From Actinomycetota bacterium (GTDB lineage: Bacteria; Actinomycetota; UBA4738; HRBIN12), in assembly GCA_005885325.1 (NCBI GenBank), contig VAYX01000158.1:1-5383 (forward strand): 5,383 bases of DNA, read 5' to 3'. The position numbers and the translations under genes were made by a program. Below, piece after piece: positions 1 through 5,383 of the stretch (the stretch's first letter is position 1; every line of letters begins with the position of its first letter). The notes beneath the pieces were generated by a model. The model made no database searches and was not told the origin of the DNA. It was given only the letters and a program-made list of their open reading frames with translations.

Positions 1-987
1 AGCGTCGAGGGACTGGAAGCCACGTGGGGCGAGCGGTGGGAGTCGGCCGGCACGTATCGGTTCGACCGGTCGAGGTCCCGCGAGGAGATCTACGCGGTCG
101 ACACGCCACCCCCCACGGTCAGCGGCTACATCCACGTCGGCCACGTCATGTCCTACACGCACACCGACGTGATCGCCCGGTTCCAGCGGATGGCCGGCAA
201 GATGGTCTTCTACCCCATGGGGTGGGACGACAATGGGCTGCCGACCGAACGACGGGTCCAGAACCACTTCGGCGTCCGGTGTGACCCGTCGCTTCCCTAT
301 GATCCGCACTTCGACCCGGAGGCACTCGAGCGTCCGAGTGATGAGCCGGTCGCGGTGTCCCGGCCGAACTTCGTGGAGCTGTGCGGCCGGCTGACAGCCG
401 AGGACGAGCGGGCCTTCGAGGAGCTGTTCCGCCGCCTGGCGCTGTCGGTCGACTGGACCATGACCTACGCGACGATCGACGAGCGGTCCCGCCGGGCCTC
501 CCAGCGCGCGTTCCTCCGACTCTTGGCCCGAGACCTCACGTACCAGGCCGAAGCCCCCACCATGTGGGACGTCGACTTCCGCACCGCGGTGGCGCAGGCG
601 GAGATCGAGGACCGCGAGGTGAACGGGATGTATCACCGCGTGACCTTCGAGCTCGAGGACGGCGGCTCGGTCGAGATCGAGACGTCCCGCCCCGAGCTGA
701 TCCCGGCGTGCGTGGCGCTCGTCGTGAACCCGGAGGACGAGCGGTTCCGTGACCTGGTGGGCAAGCACGCGGTCACCCCGCTCTTCGGGGCGCCCGTACC
801 GATCGTGGCCCATCGGCTCGCCGACCGGGCTGCCGCACGCGGGACAGAACCTGGCGCCCTCGGGAACCTCCGACCCGCAACGGGGGCACGCGCGTATCAG
901 GGAGGCTCCGCAGGCCGCACAGAACCGGGCGTCGTCGGCGTTCGTTGCGCCACAGGCCCCGCACGTCTTCACGGCAAGCGAGTGTAG
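1..987 (+). CDS. valS: Valyl-tRNA synthetase, N-terminal fragment (type 2, 5'-partial, interrupted)
   Basis: Valyl-tRNA synthetase charges tRNA-Val with valine in the cytosol and hydrolyses mischarged threonine in its editing domain. The frame is open from base 1 and begins around codon 10, with SVEGLEATWGERW followed by the conserved YAVDTPPPTVSG. The HIGH-type signature reads HVGH at 133-144, and GWDDNGLPTE at 220-249 is the Rossmann-fold motif typical of type 2 (archaeal/Rickettsia/actinobacterial) ValRS. The editing (CP1) domain then begins, including ETSRPELIPACVAL near 680-720, where most homologues have ETTRPE. Similarity ends at HRLAD (about 811-825). The remaining codons to TAG at 985-987 are low-complexity and resemble no ValRS; they read through antisense zinc-ribbon sequence. 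The expected continuation with the GTG and TDVTWW editing motifs is absent. Family assignment is secure; whether the break is real is not. Confidence 0.93.
   Translation, partial: SVEGLEATWGERWESAGTYRFDRSRSREEIYAVDTPPPTVSGYIHVGHVMSYTHTDVIARFQRMAGKMVFYPMGWDDNGLPTERRVQNHFGVRCDPSLPYDPHFDPEALERPSDEPVAVSRPNFVELCGRLTAEDERAFEELFRRLALSVDWTMTYATIDERSRRASQRAFLRLLARDLTYQAEAPTMWDVDFRTAVAQAEIEDREVNGMYHRVTFELEDGGSVEIETSRPELIPACVALVVNPEDERFRDLVGKHAVTPLFGAPVPIVAHRLADRAAARGTEPGALGNLRPATGARAYQGGSAGRTEPGVVGVRCATGPARLHGKRV
829..972 (-). CDS. Double zinc-ribbon N-terminus of an unidentified protein (3'-truncated fragment)
   Basis: Read on the minus strand from GTG at 972, about 48 codons encode two treble-clef/zinc-ribbon modules. 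Cysteine pairs lie at residues 4/7 with 18/21 and 29/32 with 43/46, in the repeated pattern CxxCG...RFCxxCG. Such N-terminal double zinc ribbons are common in actinobacterial proteins that continue into an adenylate/guanylate cyclase or ATPase domain, but here the rest is missing, so the function is not determinable. After residue 48 to 52 (ending CGSPVGE) the minus frame merely runs antisense through valS, with no stop only because of high GC, so the real gene ends at the junction at 817-834. GTG at 972 is preferred because the ribbon begins at once. An in-frame ATG at 1017-1015 would add 15 unremarkable residues and remove the promoter spacing. It faces away from the valS start at 1035. Confidence 0.72.
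981..986 (-). promoter_or_regulatory. Putative -10 element of the zinc-ribbon gene (leaderless)
   Basis: On the minus strand TACACT matches the actinobacterial TANNNT -10 pattern and lies 8 bases upstream of the GTG at 972. This spacing would place the transcription start on or next to the start codon, giving a leaderless mRNA. No ribosome-binding site is seen and no good -35 hexamer stands out. Inferred from position and consensus only. Confidence 0.4.
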
Positions 988-1021
988 CGTCCGTTGAGGC
1001 CAGCCCCGCGCGAGCATCCCG

Positions 1022-1027
1022 TAGACT
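1022..1027 (+). promoter_or_regulatory. Putative -10 element of the second valS start (leaderless)
   Basis: TAGACT fits TANNNT and ends 7 bases before the ATG at 1035, so transcription would begin at or beside the A of the start codon, and there is no Shine-Dalgarno sequence. A TTGAGG at 994-999 resembles a -35 box, but the 22-base spacer is too long for a standard promoter. The element mirrors the one on the opposite strand at 981-986, giving a 62-base divergent promoter region between two start codons. Confidence 0.42.
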
Positions 1028-1034
1028 CCGCGGC

Positions 1035-1091
1035 ATGGCCGTGCCGGAGAAGCCCACCATCGAGGGCCTCGAGCCCACGTGGGGCGAACGA
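1035..1091 (+). pseudogene. valS: Second, divergent valS 5' end (start codon plus about 18 codons)
   Basis: ATG at 1035 opens MAVPEKPTIEGLEPTWGER, which aligns with the protein at the very start of the window (SVEGLEATWGER) and is the usual N-terminus of type 2 ValRS. The DNA of the two copies differs in most codons (for example gga/ggc, ctg/ctc, gaa/gag, gcc/ccc), so this is not a recent duplication of the sequence at position 1. After the Arg codon (1089-1091) the frame no longer encodes ValRS. The sequence switches into the interior of valS in another frame at about 1087-1093, where a short CGAG could serve as shared bases. Upstream lies a plausible leaderless promoter, so this looks like the authentic start region of a valS gene cut off after 18 codons. 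Confidence 0.75.
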
Positions 1092-2496
1092 GTTCTACGA
1101 GCGAGGGGAACGGCCCCTCGAGATCATCTCCAGCCGGCAGTGGTTCGTGAAGACCCTCGACTTCCGGGAGGACCTGGTCAAGCGGGGCCGGGAGCTCCAC
1201 TGGCACCCCGAGCACATGCGGGCCCGCTACGAATCCTGGGTGGAGGGCCTGAACTCCGACTGGTGCGTCAGCCGCCAGCGGTTCTTCGGCGTGCCGTTCC
1301 CGGTGTGGTACGCGCTCGACGAGCGGGGTGAGCCCGATCACGAGCATCCCCTGCTGGCTTCAGAGGACCGGCTGCCGATCGACCCCTCGAGCGACGTGCC
1401 CGACGGCTACACGGCGGATCAGCGGGGCGCGCCCGGCGGCTTCGCGGGCGATCCGGACGTCATGGACACCTGGGCGACCTCGTCGCTCACGCCCCAGATC
1501 GCCGGACGGTGGTGCGAGGACGACGACCTGTTCGGCCGGGTGTTCCCCATGGACCTTCGGCCACAGGGCCACGACATCATCCGAACGTGGCTGTTCTATA
1601 CGGTGTTGAAGTCCCATCTGGAGCACGATTCGCTCCCGTGGACGAACGCGGCGATCTCCGGATGGGTCCTGGACCCCGAGCGCAAGAAGATGTCGAAGTC
1701 GAAGGGGAACGTGGTGACGCCCATGCCGCTCCTGGAGCAGTACGGGGCGGATGCCGTTCGGTACTGGGCGGCGAGCGCGCGCCTCGGCGCCGACACCGCG
1801 TTCGACGAGAGCCAGATCAAGGTGGGGCGCCGGCTGGCCATCAAGGTCCTGAACGCGTCGAGGTTCGCGCTTTCGATCGAGGCCACTGAGGGGGTGGCCC
1901 TGACCGAGGTGCTCGATCGATCGATGCTGGGCCAGCTCGCCGGGGCGGTCGAGGAGGCCACCCGCGCGTTCCAGGGCTACGACCACGCCCGGGCGCTCGA
2001 GATCAGCGAGCGCTTCTTCTGGAGCTTCTGCGACGACTACCTCGAGCTGGTCAAGGGACGGGCGTACGGGGCGCGCGGCGCCGACGCGGCCGCATCGGCC
2101 GTGTCGGCGCTGCGCACCGCCCTCTCGGTGCTCCTGCGGATGTTCGGGCCGTTCCTTCCCTACGTGACGGAGGAGGTCTGGTCGTGGTGGCGGGAGGGCT
2201 CGGTGCACCGTGCCCCGTGGCCCTCCGAGACGGAGCTTGCGCACGTGGCCGAGGGAGCGGATCCAGCGGCCCTCGACGTGGCGGCCGCCGCCCTGGGAGC
2301 GGTTCGCAAGTTCAAGGCCCTAAACAAGCAGTCGCTGCGGGCCAAGGCCGAGCGCGTGGTGGTCCGCGACACGGCGGAGCGCTTGGCCATCCTCGAGGCG
2401 GTGGCGGCCGACCTCCGGGAGGCCGGCAACATCGGCCGCCTCGAGACGATCGAGGGCGACGCGTTCGCCGTCGAGACGACGCTCGCGCCTGACTGA
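1090..2496 (+). CDS. valS: Valyl-tRNA synthetase, C-terminal part (lacks N-terminus)
   Basis: From EFYERGERPLEIISSRQW onward the protein is continuous type 2 ValRS to TGA at 2494-2496. Visible motifs are SDWCVSRQRFFG, DTWATSS at 1465-1485, the PQGHDIIRTW core at 1561-1590, and KKMSKSKGNVV, with KMSKS itself at 1687-1701, the flexible loop that binds ATP. The anticodon-binding helical domain follows, including FGPFLPYVTEEVWSWW near 2140-2190. There is no obvious long C-terminal coiled-coil arm as in type 1 ValRS such as E. coli. The frame is open from 994, but residues before about 1090 are out-of-frame translation of the second valS start and its upstream DNA, so no believable start exists. 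As drawn, this piece lacks the HIGH motif and all of the editing domain and could not charge tRNA alone. Confidence 0.93.
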   Translation, partial: EFYERGERPLEIISSRQWFVKTLDFREDLVKRGRELHWHPEHMRARYESWVEGLNSDWCVSRQRFFGVPFPVWYALDERGEPDHEHPLLASEDRLPIDPSSDVPDGYTADQRGAPGGFAGDPDVMDTWATSSLTPQIAGRWCEDDDLFGRVFPMDLRPQGHDIIRTWLFYTVLKSHLEHDSLPWTNAAISGWVLDPERKKMSKSKGNVVTPMPLLEQYGADAVRYWAASARLGADTAFDESQIKVGRRLAIKVLNASRFALSIEATEGVALTEVLDRSMLGQLAGAVEEATRAFQGYDHARALEISERFFWSFCDDYLELVKGRAYGARGADAAASAVSALRTALSVLLRMFGPFLPYVTEEVWSWWREGSVHRAPWPSETELAHVAEGADPAALDVAAAALGAVRKFKALNKQSLRAKAERVVVRDTAERLAILEAVAADLREAGNIGRLETIEGDAFAVETTLAPD

Positions 2497-2503
2497 CACC
2501 GCT

Positions 2504-3787
2504 GTGCGATTCGACGAGGCCCTGGCGGAGCTCGACGGCCGGCAGCCCGACCGTATGGTTCCCGACCTGGCCCGTATCACCGCGGTGGCCGAGCTGCTCG
2601 ACGACCCGCAGCTCACGTACCCGACGATCCACGTGACCGGGACGAACGGCAAGACCACGACGGCTCGCCTCATCGCGGACCTGGCGTGCGAGCACGGCCT
2701 GACGGCCGGGCTCTACACCTCGCCGCACCTGCACTCGGTGACCGAGCGGATCTCCGTGTGCGGCGAGACCATCCCCGAGGCGGAGTTCGCCGAGGAGTAC
2801 GAACGGCTGCTGCCGTACTTCCTGCTGGTGGACCCGAAGGGTGAGCGGGTCACGTACTTCGAGGCGCTCACGGCGCTCGCGTTCGTGTGGTTCTCGGACA
2901 AGCCGGTGTCGCTCGGCGTCTTCGAGGTGGGGATGGGCGGCGCGTGGGACGCCACGAACCTCGTGGCCGGGGACGTCGCGGTGATCTGCCCCATCGCCGT
3001 CGATCACCCCGAGCTCGGCTCGACGGTGGAACAGATCGCCGCGGAGAAGGCCGGCATCGTGAAGCCGGGCAAGGTGGTGGTGTGCCGGGAGCAGACCCCC
3101 GAGGCCTTCCAGGTGATCCAGGACCGGTGCGAGGCGTTCGAGGCCAAGCTGCGGTACGAGGGACGCGATTTCGCCGTCCTGGATCGCCGGCGGTCCGTCG
3201 GGGGGCAGGTCATCGGGGTTCGCGGGCTCTTCGACCGCTACGAGGAGGTCCCGCTCGGGCTCTTCGGCGAGCATGCTGCCAGGAACGCCGCGGCGGCGAT
3301 CGTTGCCGTGGAGTCGTTCCTGGAAAAGGCGCTGACGACGGACGCGGTCCGTTCGGCGCTGTCTGCCGCCAACTCGCCGGGAAGACTGGAGGTGGTGGCT
3401 CACCGGCCGACGATCCTGGTCGACGGCGCGCACAACCCGGCCGGGGCGGAGGCGCTCGCATCGGCCCTCACCGAGGCGTTCGGTTGGAGCCGGCTGCACC
3501 TGGTCATCGCCGTCTCGTCGAACAAGGATGTGGACGGCATCGTCGCCGCCCTCGCCCCCCTCGCGGACCGGTCGTATGCCGCCCACAACACCAGCGCTCG
3601 ATCGGCCGACGCGGAGCGGGTTGCCCAGGCCATCGCGGGGATCGGGGTCCCCGTCGAGACCTTCGGCTCTGTGGCGGACGCGCTCCAGGCCGCGAGGGAC
3701 AGCGCGGGAGCCGATGACCTGATCCTGGTGACGGGCTCTCTCTATACTGTCGCGGACGCTCGCCGGGCGCTCGGAAAGGCATCCTGA
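2504..3787 (+). CDS. folC: Folylpolyglutamate synthase / dihydrofolate synthase family (FolC)
   Basis: Mur-ligase-family enzyme that uses ATP to add glutamate to folates (and in many bacteria to dihydropteroate), keeping folate cofactors in the cytosol. The 427 residues are a normal length. The P-loop GTNGKTTT is at residues 46-53 (2639-2662), followed by YTSPHLHSVTERI, the folate/omega-loop region. VGMGGAWDATN comes next, then DH at residues 167-168, EKAGI with Lys182 (the position usually carbamylated in Mur ligases), and DGAHNPAG at 307-314 in the C-terminal glutamate-ligase domain. GTG at 2504 is 7 bases after the valS stop with no clear ribosome-binding site, and MRFDEALAELD fits the family's N-terminus. 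It probably relies on translational coupling with valS. Mono- versus bifunctionality cannot be decided from the sequence. Confidence 0.95.
   Translation: MRFDEALAELDGRQPDRMVPDLARITAVAELLDDPQLTYPTIHVTGTNGKTTTARLIADLACEHGLTAGLYTSPHLHSVTERISVCGETIPEAEFAEEYERLLPYFLLVDPKGERVTYFEALTALAFVWFSDKPVSLGVFEVGMGGAWDATNLVAGDVAVICPIAVDHPELGSTVEQIAAEKAGIVKPGKVVVCREQTPEAFQVIQDRCEAFEAKLRYEGRDFAVLDRRRSVGGQVIGVRGLFDRYEEVPLGLFGEHAARNAAAAIVAVESFLEKALTTDAVRSALSAANSPGRLEVVAHRPTILVDGAHNPAGAEALASALTEAFGWSRLHLVIAVSSNKDVDGIVAALAPLADRSYAAHNTSARSADAERVAQAIAGIGVPVETFGSVADALQAARDSAGADDLILVTGSLYTVADARRALGKAS
3743..3748 (+). promoter_or_regulatory. Possible internal -10 box (TATACT) ahead of ndk
   Basis: TATACT lies within the final codons of folC (Tyr-Thr encoded by TAT ACT, low-GC codons in an otherwise GC-rich gene), 41 bases before the ndk GTG. 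It could give ndk a promoter of its own, but no convincing -35 hexamer lies 16-18 bases upstream, and the residues belong to the conserved TGSLY segment of FolC. Weak, sequence-only evidence. Confidence 0.18.
3773..3779 (+). promoter_or_regulatory. Shine-Dalgarno-like site for ndk
   Basis: GGAAAGG sits at the end of folC, with 10 bases between it and the GTG at 3790. It is the only recognisable ribosome-binding site in the operon and supports GTG 3790 as the ndk start, 2 bases beyond the folC stop. Confidence 0.45.
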
Positions 3788-3789
3788 AC

Positions 3790-4194
3790 GTGGCCGTGGA
3801 GTCGACGCTGCTCATCGTGAAGCCCGACGCCGTGCGGCGCGGATTGATCGGTGAGGTCCTCCGACGGGTCGAGGCGAAGGGGCTGCACCTCGTCGAGATG
3901 CGGATGACTGCCATCGACCGGGCCACGGCCGAGGAGCATTATGCGGAGCACAGGGAGAAGGCGTTCTTCGACGAGCTCGTCGGGTTCATAGGTTCGGGGC
4001 CGGTGGTCGTGGCCCGGGTGGAGGGGGAGCGAGCCGTCCCGGTGCTCCGATCCCTGATCGGTCCGACCGATCCCGCGCTCGCCCCGCCGGGGACGATCCG
4101 GGGCGACTTCGGACTGATCATCACCGAGAACCTGGTGCACGGGAGCGACTCGACCGATTCCGCCGAGCGCGAGCTGAAGCTCTTCTTCGGATAG
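3790..4194 (+). CDS. ndk: Nucleoside diphosphate kinase
   Basis: Transfers the terminal phosphate of ATP to other nucleoside diphosphates through a phosphohistidine, balancing NTP and dNTP pools in the cytosol. The 134-residue length is standard. Visible are the N-terminal strand TLLIVKPDAVRRG with Lys11, HYAEHREKAFFDEL (the Kpn-loop neighbourhood), and PGTIRGDFG with the nucleotide-binding Arg. The active-site signature is NLVHGSDS, with catalytic His117 encoded at 4138-4140. All residues expected for catalysis are present, so the gene looks intact. GTG 3790 gives VAVESTLLIVKPD, matching homologues, and the 2-base gap to folC implies coupled translation. In many actinobacteria a small membrane protein (DUF4233) lies between folC and ndk; it is absent here. 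Confidence 0.97.
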   Translation: MAVESTLLIVKPDAVRRGLIGEVLRRVEAKGLHLVEMRMTAIDRATAEEHYAEHREKAFFDELVGFIGSGPVVVARVEGERAVPVLRSLIGPTDPALAPPGTIRGDFGLIITENLVHGSDSTDSAERELKLFFG

Positions 4195-4201
4195 GCCCGC
4201 G

Positions 4202-5383
4202 ATGGGGAAGACGGCGGATCCCGTCGCCCACGTCCGCCGGTTCGTCGAGCTCCATCTCCCGGCCATCCAGGCGCCGGGGGTGGCCATCGGCCTCACGAGC
4301 CGTGACGATCCCCTCGGGGTGGTCACCGTGGGTCATGCGAACCTCCCGGCCCGCGAGCCCGTCCGGCCCGAGAACCGCTTCCAGATCGGCTCCATCAGCA
4401 AGTCGTTCACGGCCATCGCCGTTCTCCAGGAGCACGAGGCGGGCCGGCTCGATCTGCACGCCCCGGTCACCGAGTACCTGCCATGGTTCGAGGTCCGGTC
4501 GCCGTCGGGGCCGATCACCCTCCACCACCTCCTCACGCACACCGCGGGACTGCCGACCGGCCGGGACTTCACCGGCGAGGGCCTGCACGAGCTGTGGGCG
4601 CTCCGCGAGTCGGAGGTCGGCTTCGCCCCCGGAACCCGGTTCCACTACTCGAACGCCGGCTACAAGGCGCTGGGCCTGGTCCTGGAAGCCATTGCGGGGC
4701 AACCGTGGTGGGAGCTCGTACGAGAAAGGATCCTCGAACCACTCCACATGGCGTCGACCGACCCGATCACCACGCCGGAGGGCAGGGGCCAGAGCGCCAC
4801 CGGCCACGTGCCGCCGTTCGACGACCGTCCCCGGCACCCGAGCATGGGGTTGGTTCCCGCTCCGTGGGTCGAGAGCGCGACCGCGGACGGGACGATCTGC
4901 TCGACGGCGGCGGACATGTGCGCGTACATCCGGATGCTGCTGTCGGGCGGCAACCCCGTGCTCTCCGGACCGAGCTTCGCCCTCCTGGTCCAGCCCGCCG
5001 CCGAGGATCCCGAGGCGCCGGGCGAGGTCTACGGCTACGGGATGAAGACCACCACGATGGACGGGCGCACATCGATCGGGCACACCGGGTCCACCGTCGG
5101 CTTCTCGGCGTGGATGGAGATGGATCCCGCTGAGGGCGTCGGCGTCATCGTCCTGGCGAACGCGGATGCGAACCGCGGACCGGCCGCCCGGTTCGCCCTG
5201 CGGACCCTCTCGGCATGGTCCAGGGACGAGCCATTGCCCGACATCCCCGATCCCGCGCCCCTCGACCATGTGGACGGCGCCGAGGACTATGCCGGCACGT
5301 ATCGCTCGGAGCACGGCGAGCTCGCGCTGGTGGCCGACGCCGGCCGGTTGCTCCTGGCGGGCCACGGTGAGCCGGTGGCGTTG
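4202..5383 (+). CDS. Serine hydrolase, beta-lactamase/class C family (3'-partial)
   Basis: A penicillin-recognising serine hydrolase of the PF00144 type, which includes esterases, D-aminopeptidases, carboxypeptidases and class C beta-lactamases. The nucleophile motif SISK is at residues 64-67 (Ser codon 4391-4393), the YSN motif at residues 149-151 (4646-4654), and HTG at 294-296 (5081-5089), so the full catalytic set is intact. LHHLLTHTAGLP and FHYSNAGY are typical of the family. Near residue 363 a YAGTYRSEHGEL segment begins a C-terminal lipocalin-like or DUF3471-type beta domain that continues beyond the window; 394 codons are visible with no stop. No signal peptide or membrane anchor is seen (MGKTADPVAHVRRFVELH), suggesting a cytosolic enzyme rather than a secreted beta-lactamase. 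ATG 4202 is 7 bases after the ndk stop, without a clear ribosome-binding site. Substrate unknown; resistance should not be assumed. Confidence 0.92.
   Translation, partial: MGKTADPVAHVRRFVELHLPAIQAPGVAIGLTSRDDPLGVVTVGHANLPAREPVRPENRFQIGSISKSFTAIAVLQEHEAGRLDLHAPVTEYLPWFEVRSPSGPITLHHLLTHTAGLPTGRDFTGEGLHELWALRESEVGFAPGTRFHYSNAGYKALGLVLEAIAGQPWWELVRERILEPLHMASTDPITTPEGRGQSATGHVPPFDDRPRHPSMGLVPAPWVESATADGTICSTAADMCAYIRMLLSGGNPVLSGPSFALLVQPAAEDPEAPGEVYGYGMKTTTMDGRTSIGHTGSTVGFSAWMEMDPAEGVGVIVLANADANRGPAARFALRTLSAWSRDEPLPDIPDPAPLDHVDGAEDYAGTYRSEHGELALVADAGRLLLAGHGEPVAL

Noticed and set aside
829..987. The C-terminal tail of the first valS frame as a novel domain
   Set aside because: It is simply the plus-strand reading of the antisense zinc-ribbon sequence and ends at a chance TAG.
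773..1078. Minus-strand ORF of 101 codons across the junction region
   Set aside because: It overlaps the zinc-ribbon start in a different frame and has no domain character; the cysteine-rich frame beginning at 972 is the real one.
829..1089. Insertion sequence or group of short mobile DNA inside valS
   Set aside because: No terminal inverted repeats, no target-site duplication and no transposase. The contents are an ordinary gene start, promoter region and valS start, and valS sequence is missing rather than merely split.
1914..1926. Short CGATCGATCGAT repeat
   Set aside because: Lies in conserved-looking valS coding sequence (Leu-Asp-Arg-Ser-Met) and is too short to be more than codon use.
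2312..3586. Long minus-strand ORF of 424 codons
   Set aside because: It is antisense to the end of valS and most of folC, both well supported by motifs; composition is that of a shadow frame.
4121..5365. Long minus-strand ORF of 414 codons
   Set aside because: It is antisense to ndk and the serine hydrolase, is rich in Arg, Gly and Pro as expected for a shadow frame in GC-rich DNA, and has no recognisable motif.

Overview
The window comes from a high-GC bacterium, about two-thirds G+C by eye, with strong G/C bias at third codon positions and frequent GTG starts. The gene order valS-folC-ndk, a type 2 (archaeal-like) valyl-tRNA synthetase, and leaderless-looking TANNNT promoters placed 7-8 bases before start codons all suggest an actinobacterium or close relative, probably uncultured. 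The organism call is inference from gene order and style.

Layout. Positions 1-828 encode the N-terminal part of valyl-tRNA synthetase: nucleotide-binding half with HIGH-type motif and the first part of the editing domain. Near 817-834 the valS sequence stops. About 260 bases follow that belong to a different place: read on the minus strand, the first 48 or so codons of a double zinc-ribbon protein, then a 62-base divergent promoter region, then on the plus strand a fresh valS start codon and about 18 valS codons that differ from the valS start at position 1. At about 1087-1093 this breaks off and the interior of valS resumes, running to a normal stop at 2496. Roughly 100 residues of the editing domain are missing and the reading frame is interrupted by TAG at 985. 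The valS here is therefore either really broken or, more likely, a chimeric join of related sequences made during assembly or amplification.

Downstream is a tightly packed plus-strand operon: folC (folylpolyglutamate synthase, starts 7 bases after the valS stop), ndk (nucleoside diphosphate kinase, starts 2 bases after the folC stop), and a serine beta-lactamase-family hydrolase (starts 7 bases after the ndk stop) that runs off the right edge. The first three are housekeeping genes for tRNA charging, folate retention and nucleotide balance. The hydrolase has no evident tie to them beyond likely co-transcription.

I found no convincing new biological system. The one striking feature is the double junction inside valS at 817-1093. 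No RNA genes, CRISPR arrays, insertion sequences or terminators are supported, and there is no gene-free stretch over 300 bases.
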